From contig NZ_JAVAMB010000009.1 in assembly GCF_030730925.1 (NCBI RefSeq), forward strand, positions 1 through 64,000: DNA of 64,000 bases. The letters run 5' to 3'. Below are positions 14,697-22,046 of this stretch, piece after piece. Source of the stretch: Flavobacterium sp. DG2-3 (lineage in GTDB: Bacteria; Bacteroidota; Bacteroidia; Flavobacteriales; Flavobacteriaceae). The position numbers and the translations under genes are program-made. Below the pieces are notes generated by a model. The model made no database searches, had not been told where the DNA came from, and worked only from the letters and a program-made list of their open reading frames with translations. Numbering within the stretch: the first letter of the stretch is position 1; every line of letters begins with the position of its first letter.

Positions 14697-14725
14697 AGTG
14701 TAAAATTTGCATGCAGATTTACACT
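14697..14725. promoter_or_regulatory. Dyad-symmetric candidate operator
   Basis: AGTGTAAA (14697-14704) and TTTACACT (14718-14725) are perfect 8-bp inverted arms separated by 13 bp that include the self-complementary GCATGC. It sits 26 bp upstream of the -7 element of the COG2509 gene, the usual place for an activator or for a repressor touching the -33 region. Confidence 0.4.
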
Positions 14726-14807
14726 TATCGAAGCAGATTTTATCGTTTTAAAATCATTGCTATTTATTTTTTAGCCACAGATTATTTGGATTAAAAAGAT
14801 TTCTTTT

Positions 14808-14859
14808 ACACAAAGCATATCGTATAGACGCACTGCAGTGCGTCTACGCAACGAATATC
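14808..14859. repeat. Palindromic repeat, copy A
   Basis: This 52-bp unit begins ACACAAAG, contains the perfect 20-bp palindrome AGACGCACTGCAGTGCGTCT, and ends CTACGCAACGAATATC. It is a near match to the unit at 14959-15010. Confidence 0.8.
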
Positions 14860-14932
14860 GGGATGATAATAAAATTTTTAAATCAACGAAAAACTTTTCT
14901 CCTTTGCGAGCAAATTGTTTTTTTCTCTCGCA

Positions 14933-14955
14933 GATTTTGGAGATTTTGGAGATTT
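14933..14955. repeat. 9-bp tandem repeat (GATTTTGGA, 2.6 units)
   Basis: Two perfect GATTTTGGA units and a partial third lie directly between the two copies of the palindromic repeat. Confidence 0.75.
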
Positions 14956-14958
14956 CTC

Positions 14959-15010
14959 ACACAAAGAATGTCGTAGAGACGCACCGCAGTGAGTCTACGC
15001 AACGAATATC
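14959..15010. repeat. Palindromic repeat, copy B
   Basis: This is the same 52-bp unit as copy A, with several substitutions: the core reads AGACGCACCGCAGTGAGTCT and is no longer a perfect palindrome. The two copies share orientation and both borders. Confidence 0.8.
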
Positions 15011-15019
15011 CACAATACA

Positions 15020-15045
15020 TTAGACGCACTGCGATACGCCTCTAC
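15020..15045. repeat. Palindromic repeat, partial third copy
   Basis: Only the core remains (TTAGACGCACTGCGATACGCCTC and a few more bases), diverged from the other copies and without the ACACAAAG and AACGAATATC flanks. Confidence 0.6.
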
Positions 15046-15053
15046 AGAAAAAA

Positions 15054-15124
15054 CCTTAGAACCTCAGCATCTCAGAACCTTAGAACCTTTAAGAAAGACT
15101 TTGTATCTTTGTCACTTAGAACCT
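15054..15124. repeat. Four short direct repeats (CTTAGAACCT type)
   Basis: Units occur at 15055-15064, 15071-15080 (CTCAGAACCT), 15079-15088 and 15115-15124. The last copy lies immediately downstream of a promoter -7 element. The spacing is irregular, so this is not a CRISPR array. Confidence 0.6.
15104..15111 (+). promoter_or_regulatory. -7 promoter element of the 79-aa gene
   Basis: TATCTTTG is an exact TAnnTTTG element 25 bp before the ATG at 15137. An in-frame upstream start would begin inside this promoter, which supports the shorter reading. Confidence 0.6.
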
Positions 15125-15136
15125 TTACAAAAAAAA

Positions 15137-15376
15137 ATGTCTAGAAAAATAAACCTAATTTGGGATTTCCGCGGACCTGCTTCTGCCAAAACTGCCGAAC
15201 ATCACGAAATTCATTTGAAAGAATATATAGCTATTGAAAAACTTCCTTTAAATATAACTGGCTTTTCAATTGTAAACGATATGCACGCAACAGCCTTTAT
15301 GGTTGTCGAAGAACAAAATATGATTCAGGTAAGAGATGCTTTGAAACCGCATCGAGGGGAAGTTTATACGGAGTAA
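15137..15376 (+). CDS. Conserved hypothetical protein (79 aa)
   Basis: The start MSRKINLIWDF is preferred because an alternative 12 codons upstream overlaps the promoter. The protein has a beta-alpha-beta pattern: INLIWDFRGP, a His-rich helix (AEHHEIHLKEY), NITGFSIVNDMHATAFMVV, then a final helix. This pattern is consistent with a small ferredoxin-like domain, but I do not recognise the family. It has no signal peptide. It converges on recQ across a palindromic repeat. The function is unknown. Confidence 0.75.
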   Translation: MSRKINLIWDFRGPASAKTAEHHEIHLKEYIAIEKLPLNITGFSIVNDMHATAFMVVEEQNMIQVRDALKPHRGEVYTE

Positions 15377-15390
15377 AATTTCAATATTTT

Positions 15391-15511
15391 AAATTCCAAA
15401 TTCCAACCTTTGGGAAAATTCCAAATAAAAAAATTCCAAATTCCAAGTTGATGAAGCAATTGGAATTTGGAATTTATATTTTACATTCCGTTATTTTGGA
15501 ATTTGGAATTT
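15391..15511. repeat. AATTCCAAATTCCAA inverted-repeat cluster
   Basis: AAATTCCAAATTCCAA occurs at 15391-15406 and 15431-15446. Its inverse TTGGAATTTGGAATTT occurs at 15460-15475 and again near 15497-15511. The cluster can fold into long hairpins between the convergent 79-aa gene and recQ and may act as their terminator. Confidence 0.75.
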
Positions 15512-15524
15512 AAAACATTGGAAT

Positions 15525-17720
15525 TTAATTTGCGACTTCGCTAATAAACTTAATACGCATTAAACGCAATTCGTCAATATCGTAATCGCCATCAAATTCT
15601 TTAAGAGCATCTTCTATTTTATCCGATTCAGATTCCATGAAGTAATCGTGAATTTCTTCCTGTTGATCGTCATCTAAAATATCGTCTAGCCAATATTTGA
15701 TGTTTAATTTTGTTCCAGAATATACGATCTGTTCCATTTCTTTGATCAAGGCATCCATAGAAAGTCCTTTCGCGGAAGCGATATCACTTAACGGCAGTTT
15801 TCTATCAATATTCTGAATAATATATAATTTGTTGGCAGAATTTACTCCTGTAGATTTTACAACTAAATCGTCTGGGCGAATAATATCGTTGTCCTCAACA
15901 TAACGGCTGATTAAAGCCACAAATTCACTTCCGTATTTTTTAGCTTTTCCTTCACCAACACCATGAATGTTATATAATTCTTGTATGGTTATCGGATATT
16001 TTAAAGCCATATCTTCAATAGAAGGATCTTGGAAAACTACGAATGGCGGAACTCCCAATTTTTTAGCCACTTTTTTACGAAGTTCACGAAGCATTCCTGT
16101 TAAGACTTCATCTGCAGTTCCAGAAGATTTTCCTCCAGTTACAATTGTTTCGTCGTCTGCTTCTGTGTATTCGTGATCTTCAGACATCATGAACGACACT
16201 GGATTTTTGATAAAATCTAAACCTTCCTGCGTAATTTTAATCACACCGTAAGTTTCAATATCTTTTGACAATAGTCCAGTTACCAAAACCTGTCTTAATA
16301 AGGCCATCCAATATTTTTCGTCATGATCAGATCCTGAACCAAAATAAGGTTGAGTATCGGTTTTATGTGCTTTAATAACCGCATTGATACGGCCGATTAA
16401 AGTAAATACAATTTCTTTTGATTTGTAGATATGTTTAGTATCGCGAACAATTTCAAGCAGTTTAACCACTTGTTCTTTCGCTTCCACTTTATGTTTCGGA
16501 TTACGAACGTTGTCGTCCATATCAGCACCTTCGCCATTTTCGCTGTCAAATTCTTCACCAAAATAATGCAGCAAGAATTTTCTACGCGACATCGAGGTTT
16601 CGGCGTAAGCCACAACTTCCTGTAAAAGCGCAAAACCAATTTCTTGTTCGGCAACTGGTTTTCCAGACATAAATTTCTCCAGCTTCTCTACATCCTTATA
16701 AGAGTAGTAAGCCAAGCAATGCCCTTCTCCTCCATCACGTCCTGCACGACCCGTTTCCTGGTAATAACTTTCTAGTGATTTTGGAATATCATGGTGAATT
16801 ACAAATCGAACGTCTGGTTTATCAATTCCCATTCCGAATGCGATGGTTGCCACCACCACATCTACGTCTTCCATCAAGAACATATCCTGATGTTTGGCAC
16901 GAGTTTTAGCATCTAAACCTGCGTGATAAGGTACAGCGCTGATTCCGTTTACTTGTAAAACTTCGGCAATCGATTCTACTTTTTTCCGGCTTAAGCAGTA
17001 AATAATTCCAGATTTGCCTTTATGCTGTTTGATAAATCGAATAATATCCGACTCAATGTTTTTTGTTTTTGTTCGAACTTCATAATACAAGTTCGGTCTG
17101 TTGAATGATGCTTTAAAAGTATTGGCATCAGCCATGTCAAGGTTTTTCAGGATGTCTTCCTGAACTTTTGGAGTTGCTGTCGCGGTAAGACCAATAATTG
17201 GCACTTTCCCGAGCTGCTTAATTATGTTTCTCAGATTTCTGTACTCTGGCCTAAAGTCATGTCCCCATTCTGAGATACAGTGTGCTTCATCAATGGCAAC
17301 AAAAGAAATTGGAACACTTTGTAAAAAAGCCACATATTCTTCTTTTGTCAATGATTCTGGGGCGACATACAAAAGTTTGGTCAATCCAGAAGTGATATCT
17401 TTCTTGACCTGAGCAATTTCCGTTTTAGTTAGAGAGGAATTTAATACATGTGCAATTCCATTTTCAGACGAAAGGCTTCGAATTGCGTCAACCTGATTTT
17501 TCATCAAAGCAATTAAAGGAGAAACAACTATTGCTGTTCCTTCTTGAATTAAAGCCGGTAATTGGTAACAAAGAGACTTTCCACCACCGGTCGGCATAAT
17601 TACGAATGTATTGGTTTTACCTAAAATACTCGTAATGACTTGCTCCTGCAAGCCTTTAAATTGGCTAAAGCCGAAATACTTCTTTAATTCTTTATGTATT
17701 TCAATTTCATTTGAATTCAT
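15525..17720 (-). CDS. recQ: ATP-dependent DNA helicase RecQ
   Basis: This 3'-5' DNA helicase serves recombination and repair. Walker A is PTGGGKS (43-49) and the DEAH box is IDEAHCISEWGHDFRPEY (from 143). TATPKVQEDI, FGMGIDKPDVRFV and QETGRAGRDG complete the helicase motifs. The RQC region begins near 372 with SMSRRKFLLHYFGEEF, and an HRDC domain and an HTH-type C-terminal extension follow (to 731 aa). The four zinc-binding cysteines normally found in RQC are absent: Ser378 replaces the first and no cysteine occurs in 379-430. It is divergent from kdsD. Confidence 0.95.
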   Translation of the reverse strand: MNSNEIEIHKELKKYFGFSQFKGLQEQVITSILGKTNTFVIMPTGGGKSLCYQLPALIQEGTAIVVSPLIALMKNQVDAIRSLSSENGIAHVLNSSLTKTEIAQVKKDITSGLTKLLYVAPESLTKEEYVAFLQSVPISFVAIDEAHCISEWGHDFRPEYRNLRNIIKQLGKVPIIGLTATATPKVQEDILKNLDMADANTFKASFNRPNLYYEVRTKTKNIESDIIRFIKQHKGKSGIIYCLSRKKVESIAEVLQVNGISAVPYHAGLDAKTRAKHQDMFLMEDVDVVVATIAFGMGIDKPDVRFVIHHDIPKSLESYYQETGRAGRDGGEGHCLAYYSYKDVEKLEKFMSGKPVAEQEIGFALLQEVVAYAETSMSRRKFLLHYFGEEFDSENGEGADMDDNVRNPKHKVEAKEQVVKLLEIVRDTKHIYKSKEIVFTLIGRINAVIKAHKTDTQPYFGSGSDHDEKYWMALLRQVLVTGLLSKDIETYGVIKITQEGLDFIKNPVSFMMSEDHEYTEADDETIVTGGKSSGTADEVLTGMLRELRKKVAKKLGVPPFVVFQDPSIEDMALKYPITIQELYNIHGVGEGKAKKYGSEFVALISRYVEDNDIIRPDDLVVKSTGVNSANKLYIIQNIDRKLPLSDIASAKGLSMDALIKEMEQIVYSGTKLNIKYWLDDILDDDQQEEIHDYFMESESDKIEDALKEFDGDYDIDELRLMRIKFISEVAN

Positions 17721-17744
17721 TCTCTATATTAACTGTATTTTGTA

Positions 17745-17752
17745 TAAATTTG
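17745..17752 (+). promoter_or_regulatory. -7 promoter element of the kdsD-lptB operon
   Basis: TAAATTTG matches TAnnTTTG. It lies inside the 5' end of an open frame beginning at 17711, so transcripts from here could not use that ATG. No -33 TTTG is well placed. Confidence 0.5.
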
Positions 17753-17806
17753 CAACACATAAAGATACAACTTTCTTTTATACATACAAATTTTAAATAT
17801 TCTGTT

Positions 17807-18772
17807 TTGATCACAAAAGAAAATATATTGGCGATTGCCAAGAAAACAATACTCTCTGAAAGTGAAGCAATTACAAAACTAATTGATTTTTTGGACGAAA
17901 ATTTTTACGAAGCTGTCCAACACATATACAAAACTAAAGGCCGTTTAATCGTAACTGGGATAGGAAAAAGCGCCATCATTGCGCAAAAAATGGTTGCCAC
18001 TTTTAATTCAACTGGAACTCCTTCTATGTTTTTACATGCGGCTGAAGCAATTCACGGCGATTTAGGAATGATACAAAATGATGATGTCATTATCTGTATT
18101 TCTAAAAGTGGAAACAGCCCTGAAATTAAAGTTTTGGTTCCTTTATTAAAAAGATTCGGAAACACTTTAATCGCTATTACAGGAAATGTAACTTCTTTTT
18201 TAGCAAAAGGATCAGATTATGTTTTAAACACTACCGTTACAGTAGAAGCATGCCCGATTAATCTAGCGCCAACAAACAGCACTACAGCGCAACTTGTTAT
18301 GGGAGACGCTCTTGCAGTCTGTTTAATGGAAATGCGTGATTTTAAACCTGAAGATTTTGCAGTTTATCATCCAGGCGGCGCATTAGGCAAAAAGCTTTTA
18401 TTACGTGTAAAAGACATGATCGAGCATTCCTTAAAACCAAGTGTTACACCAGACACTTCAATTAAAAAAGCAATTTTTGAAATTTCAGAAAAAAGATTAG
18501 GTGTAACTGCAGTAATTGAAGACAATAAAATTGTTGGAATTATTACGGATGGAGACATCAGAAGAATGCTTAACGACAGAGATTCTATCGCTGACTTAAC
18601 AGCAAGAGATATTATGTCTAAAAACCCAAAAGTAGTTTCGTCTGAAACTATGGCGGTTGACGCATTAAATATTTTAGAAGATTTTTCCATTACACAACTT
18701 ATCGTTGCAGACAATGGAGAATACAAAGGAGTTTTACATTTACATGACATTTTAAAAGAAGGAATAGTATAA
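17807..18772 (+). CDS. kdsD: D-arabinose-5-phosphate isomerase (KpsF/GutQ family)
   Basis: It converts ribulose-5-phosphate to arabinose-5-phosphate, the first step to Kdo for LPS. A SIS domain (about 25-165, with VTGIGKSAIIAQK and ISKSGNSPEI) is followed by two CBS domains (about 200-320). The start is placed at TTG 17807 (ITKENILAIAKK), giving 321 aa, close to the 328 of E. coli KdsD. The open frame extends to ATG 17711, but its first 32 codons overlap a promoter element and the recQ start and look unlike the family. The stop overlaps the tatC start by one base. Confidence 0.85.
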   Translation: MITKENILAIAKKTILSESEAITKLIDFLDENFYEAVQHIYKTKGRLIVTGIGKSAIIAQKMVATFNSTGTPSMFLHAAEAIHGDLGMIQNDDVIICISKSGNSPEIKVLVPLLKRFGNTLIAITGNVTSFLAKGSDYVLNTTVTVEACPINLAPTNSTTAQLVMGDALAVCLMEMRDFKPEDFAVYHPGGALGKKLLLRVKDMIEHSLKPSVTPDTSIKKAIFEISEKRLGVTAVIEDNKIVGIITDGDIRRMLNDRDSIADLTARDIMSKNPKVVSSETMAVDALNILEDFSITQLIVADNGEYKGVLHLHDILKEGIV

Positions 18773-19587
18773 TGGCAAAGAAAAATCTTGGCGAGATGTC
18801 ATTTTTGGATCATCTTGAAGAATTAAGATGGTTATTGGTTAGAAGCACAATTGCAATTATCATAATGGGAATTGTGACTTATTTTTTTAGTGATTATTTA
18901 TTTGACGAAATAATACTGGCACCGACAAAACCTTCATTTTTTACTTATGTATGGTTTTGCGATTTATCTCATCAATTGGGATTTGCTGACAGCATTTGTA
19001 TTACCGAATTGAATTTTATAATTCAGAACACAGAAATGGAAGGTCAGGTCAATATCTTCGTTTGGATGTGTCTTTTGGTCGGTTTTATCACAAGTTTCCC
19101 TTATATTCTTTATGAAGTATGGAAATTTATAAGTCCAGCGTTGTATGAGAAAGAGCGTAAAAATGCAAAGTTATTTATCTTCTCTTCTTCAATGCTTTTC
19201 TTTTTAGGAGTAATATTTGGCTACTTTGTCGTGATTCCGATGTCTGTGAACTTCGTCGCTACTTTCTCTGTGAGCAAAATGGTAGTAAATCAGTTTACTA
19301 TTGAATCGTATATGGGAATGGTTAAAACGAGCGTTCTAGCAAGTGGATTATTCTTTGAGCTTCCGATCATCATTTATTTCTTGACTAAATTAGGACTTGT
19401 AACTCCTGAATTTTTAAGAAAATATTGGAAATATGCCGTTGTAATTATTTTAATTGTTGCCGCTATCGTAACACCTCCAGATGTTGTAAGTCAAACTATT
19501 GTTGCAATTCCAATGCTTATTATTTACGAAGTAAGTATTCTGATTTCGAAAATTGTTTATAGAAATAAATTAAAAGAAAATGTCTGA
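18772..19587 (+). CDS. tatC: Sec-independent protein translocase subunit TatC
   Basis: This polytopic inner-membrane receptor recognises twin-arginine signal peptides of folded proteins. The N-terminal MSFLDHLEELRWLLVRS is the conserved TatC entry motif. Six membrane segments are visible, with the conserved SPALYEKERK loop after the second or third and FELPIIIYFLTKLG later. The length is 271 aa. Its ATG overlaps the kdsD stop (TAATG), and it overlaps the next gene by 8 bp, so the four genes to lptB form one operon. No tatA is in the window. Confidence 0.94.
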   Translation: MAKKNLGEMSFLDHLEELRWLLVRSTIAIIIMGIVTYFFSDYLFDEIILAPTKPSFFTYVWFCDLSHQLGFADSICITELNFIIQNTEMEGQVNIFVWMCLLVGFITSFPYILYEVWKFISPALYEKERKNAKLFIFSSSMLFFLGVIFGYFVVIPMSVNFVATFSVSKMVVNQFTIESYMGMVKTSVLASGLFFELPIIIYFLTKLGLVTPEFLRKYWKYAVVIILIVAAIVTPPDVVSQTIVAIPMLIIYEVSILISKIVYRNKLKENV

Positions 19588-19933
19588 TATAGTTCAAGAA
19601 TTTAACGACTATCGTTCTAAAATGAACGAAAAACTGCTTGCTGACAATAACAAAATTGTAAAGCGAATTTTTAATCTTGACACCAATGCTTATGCTGAAG
19701 GCGCTCTTGATGTAAAAACAAAAGAACTTTTAGGCCTTGTTGCATCTACTGTTTTAAGATGTGACGACTGTGTAAAATACCATTTAGAAACCAGTTATAA
19801 AGAAGGCGTTTCTAAAGAAGAAATGATGGAAGCAATGGGAATCGCAACTCTTGTTGGCGGAACAATTGTAATTCCTCATTTAAGAAGAGCTTACGAATTC
19901 TGGGAAGCTCTTGAAGAACAAGCTGGGAATTAG
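19580..19933 (+). CDS. Carboxymuconolactone decarboxylase (AhpD-like) family protein
   Basis: This 117-aa helical protein carries the redox-type motif CDDCVKYH (Cys77, Cys80, His84) preceded by ELLGLVASTVLR, typical of small CMD proteins. It overlaps the 3' end of tatC by 8 bp and is translated in the same operon. The role is probably thiol-based antioxidant or hydroperoxidase chemistry, but the substrate is unknown. It is clearly distinct in sequence and length from the CMD protein at 4896. Confidence 0.85.
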   Translation: MSDIVQEFNDYRSKMNEKLLADNNKIVKRIFNLDTNAYAEGALDVKTKELLGLVASTVLRCDDCVKYHLETSYKEGVSKEEMMEAMGIATLVGGTIVIPHLRRAYEFWEALEEQAGN

Positions 19934-20064
19934 ATAATTTGAAAATTAGTCAATTAGATAATTCAACATGTTATGTTAATTGATTTAATGGATTAATTTA
20001 TTTTATCTTATTTTGCCAAAGAGATAAGCAATTATCTCATTATCAAATTGACACATTATCTAAT
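19929..20064. repeat. Large inverted repeat (ATTAGATAAT type) before lptB
   Basis: ATTAGATAAT (19929-19938) is perfectly inverted at 20055-20064, and AATTTG (19936-19941) pairs with CAAATT (20044-20049). Similar units recur inside (CAATTAGATAATT, CAATTATCTCATTATC). The element fills the gap between two genes of one operon and starts at the stop codon of the first. Confidence 0.65.
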
Positions 20065-20071
20065 TAAACAA

Positions 20072-20812
20072 ATGAAGCTAAGAGCCGATAATTTAATAAA
20101 AACATACAAAGGACGAAGTGTTGTAAAAGGAATTTCTGTTGAAGTAAATCAAGGAGAAATTGTGGGACTTTTAGGTCCAAATGGAGCTGGAAAAACAACG
20201 TCTTTTTACATGATTGTGGGATTGGTAAAACCAAATCAAGGAAACATTTATCTTGATGATTTGAATATTACCGATTACCCAATGTACAAACGTGCACAGC
20301 AAGGAATTGGGTATTTGGCGCAAGAAGCTTCTGTTTTCAGAAAATTAAGTATCGAAGATAACATCCTAAGCGTTTTACAATTGACCAAACTTTCTAAAGA
20401 AGAGCAAATCGCTAAAATGGAAAGTTTAATAGAAGAATTCAGTTTAGAGCATATTCGCACCAACCGAGGCGATTTACTTTCTGGAGGTGAGCGTCGTCGT
20501 ACAGAGATCGCGCGCGCATTGGCAACCGATCCAAAGTTTATTTTATTGGATGAGCCTTTTGCTGGAGTTGACCCTGTTGCGGTTGAGGATATTCAAAGAA
20601 TTGTAGCACAATTAAAAAATAAAAATATCGGAATCTTAATTACCGATCACAACGTTCAGGAAACATTAGCCATCACTGATAAAACATATTTAATGTTCGA
20701 GGGAGGAATTCTTAAAGCAGGAATTCCAGAAGAATTGGTAGAAGACGAAATGGTTCGTCGCGTTTACCTTGGACAAAACTTCGAGCTTCGTAAGAAGAAA
20801 TTGGAGTTTTGA
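20072..20812 (+). CDS. lptB: LPS export ABC transporter ATP-binding protein LptB
   Basis: The ATPase of the LptB2FG complex extracts lipopolysaccharide from the inner membrane. Walker A is GPNGAGKTTSFYMIVG (about 36-51), the Q-loop and signature LLSGGERRRTEIARAL (about 136-151) follow, and Walker B is FILLDEPFAGVDP. The start at ATG 20072 (MKLRADNLIKTYKGR) gives 246 aa; a longer frame from a TTG at 20048 lies within the upstream repeat. It is last in the operon with kdsD, which makes an LPS precursor, so the grouping is functionally coherent. Confidence 0.93.
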   Translation: MKLRADNLIKTYKGRSVVKGISVEVNQGEIVGLLGPNGAGKTTSFYMIVGLVKPNQGNIYLDDLNITDYPMYKRAQQGIGYLAQEASVFRKLSIEDNILSVLQLTKLSKEEQIAKMESLIEEFSLEHIRTNRGDLLSGGERRRTEIARALATDPKFILLDEPFAGVDPVAVEDIQRIVAQLKNKNIGILITDHNVQETLAITDKTYLMFEGGILKAGIPEELVEDEMVRRVYLGQNFELRKKKLEF

Positions 20813-20822
20813 TTTTAGTGAG

Positions 20823-20877
20823 CAGTGGTCAGTTTTTTAGTGGTCAGTCATACTGATTACTTAAAAACTGACCACTG
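20823..20877. repeat. Inverted repeat (CAGTGGTCAG type) after lptB
   Basis: CAGTGGTCAGTTTTTTAG (20823-20840) is inverted at 20860-20877 with one mismatch, and a further GTGGTCAG lies in the loop. It can form a strong hairpin and may terminate the operon. Confidence 0.7.
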
Positions 20878-20906
20878 AATACTTTTTTTCAAAGTAATTT
20901 AAAAAG

Positions 20907-21131
20907 ATGAAATCAGAAAAACCAACTCAGGAAGATTACGACAATTGGCACAAAGATCCCAAGAATTGGTTTCTTTTGAATTCGATTTATTTCAATCCAA
21001 AAGACAAAAGGCTTCTTCCTCCAAAAAAAATAAAATGGATGGGATGGACAGTCAATTTTGCAAATCCTTACTCGGTTTTAATCCTTATTGCAATTCTCGC
21101 ATTAATTCCGCTATCTCAACTTTTAAAATAA
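20907..21131 (+). CDS. DUF5808-type small membrane protein (74 aa)
   Basis: The protein has a hydrophilic N-terminal half with DPKNWFLLNSIYFNPKDKR, then GWTVNFANPYS and one C-terminal membrane helix (about 52-70). DPKNW, YFNPKD and NFANP are the pattern I associate with the DUF5808 family, whose function is unknown. It lies between two copies of related intergenic repeats and has no obvious operon partner. Confidence 0.75.
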   Translation: MKSEKPTQEDYDNWHKDPKNWFLLNSIYFNPKDKRLLPPKKIKWMGWTVNFANPYSVLILIAILALIPLSQLLK

Positions 21132-21143
21132 TACCCTTAGTAT

Positions 21144-21184
21144 CAGTTTAAAACTGAACACTAAAAACCTGAGCACTGAACACT
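21144..21184. repeat. ACTGAACACT direct repeats
   Basis: ACTGAACACT occurs at 21153-21162 and 21175-21184, beside the near-palindrome CAGTTTAAAACTG (21144-21156). It resembles the repeat after lptB (ACTGACCACTGAATAC). The right copy runs into the stop codon of the GH25 gene. Confidence 0.6.
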
Positions 21185-22037
21185 ATTCTACTGTGATAAA
21201 ATGCAATTGTTCTAGATCTCCATTATAAATATTAACATCAACACGGTGTTTTATTCCAGGCAAAGAGGCTTTTTCTGTAAACTGCCAAAATAGCCAGTCG
21301 TCTTCAATTTTTTCTCTGTAGAAATTATAATTGGCGATCCAGAAAAGATAATCGCTAAATTCTTCTTTCAAAAAATCGGAATAATATCTTTCTCCCGAAT
21401 AAATAATCGGACGAACTTGATAATGTTTTTCAACTTTATTCAACCAGCGTTTCAATCCCACTTTTAAACTATCTAAAGACTGATTTTTAGGCAATTTTTC
21501 GATATCTAAAACAGGAGGAAGATCTCCTTTTTGCAATTTTACTGTTTTGATAAAAAGATCGGCCTGTTCGATAGAATTTTCGTTTGGTCGATAATAGTGG
21601 TAAGCACCGCGCATGATTTTATTTTCCTTAGCGCCTTCCCAGTTTCTCTTGAATTGCCTGTCAACACGGTCATTTCCAGCAGTAGCACGAATAAAAACAA
21701 ATTGAACAGGATATTTTTCATCCAAGATTTCGACTTCTTCCCAATCGACTTTTCCTTGAAATTCAGAAACGTCAATTCCGATTACTTTTCCTTTATGATT
21801 TTCGAGAACTCGAATATTTCGCACATCCGAAAGGTGTTTATCAACCCCATCTTCTTCCAGAACTTTTTCTGTTTTAAAACCTAAATAATAGGCAATTCCT
21901 TTGCGATAATGATAAATTATCCCAATGAATATAAGTCCGAAAAAAATCAATAAAAGGGAACGAAAAACTCTGCTCAAAAAAGATCTTCCAGCGGGTTTTC
22001 TTGAATATGTTTTACGATAAGTCGTTTTTCTTGCCAT
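21183..22037 (-). CDS. GH25-family lysozyme/muramidase, membrane-anchored
   Basis: It hydrolyses beta-1,4 bonds between MurNAc and GlcNAc in peptidoglycan. A basic N-terminus precedes one membrane helix (about 19-42), so the domain should face the periplasm. GH25 features are VIGIDVSEFQGKVDW (about 84-98), PPVLDIEK with the catalytic acid pair, WIANYN, WLFWQFT, and a closing VDVNIYNGDLEQL. The length of 284 aa suits one catalytic domain without wall-binding repeats. It follows pssA by 9 bp and is probably cotranscribed. It may be a housekeeping cell-wall hydrolase. Confidence 0.9.
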   Translation of the reverse strand: MARKTTYRKTYSRKPAGRSFLSRVFRSLLLIFFGLIFIGIIYHYRKGIAYYLGFKTEKVLEEDGVDKHLSDVRNIRVLENHKGKVIGIDVSEFQGKVDWEEVEILDEKYPVQFVFIRATAGNDRVDRQFKRNWEGAKENKIMRGAYHYYRPNENSIEQADLFIKTVKLQKGDLPPVLDIEKLPKNQSLDSLKVGLKRWLNKVEKHYQVRPIIYSGERYYSDFLKEEFSDYLFWIANYNFYREKIEDDWLFWQFTEKASLPGIKHRVDVNIYNGDLEQLHFITVE

Positions 22038-22046
22038 TCAACAAAA

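Larger units (their letters stand above)
14616..15136. other. 521-bp intergenic region packed with repeats and promoters
   Basis: This gap between divergent genes contains no credible coding sequence. It holds a minus-strand promoter element and a dyad at the left, a CACAGATT-type fragment near 14776, two 52-bp copies of a palindromic repeat, a third partial copy, a 9-bp tandem repeat, four copies of a CTTAGAACCT unit, and a plus-strand promoter. Each is listed separately. Confidence 0.7.

Noticed and set aside
14838..15023. 61-aa plus-strand open frame in the repeat region
   Set aside because: It is built from the palindromic repeat copies and has no start-site context or family resemblance.
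15054..15124. Possible CRISPR array
   Set aside because: Repeat units are only 10 bp, spacers are irregular and short, and no cas gene is present.
15101..15136. Longer N-terminus for the 79-aa protein
   Set aside because: It would start inside the -7 promoter element and its residues are not typical of the domain.
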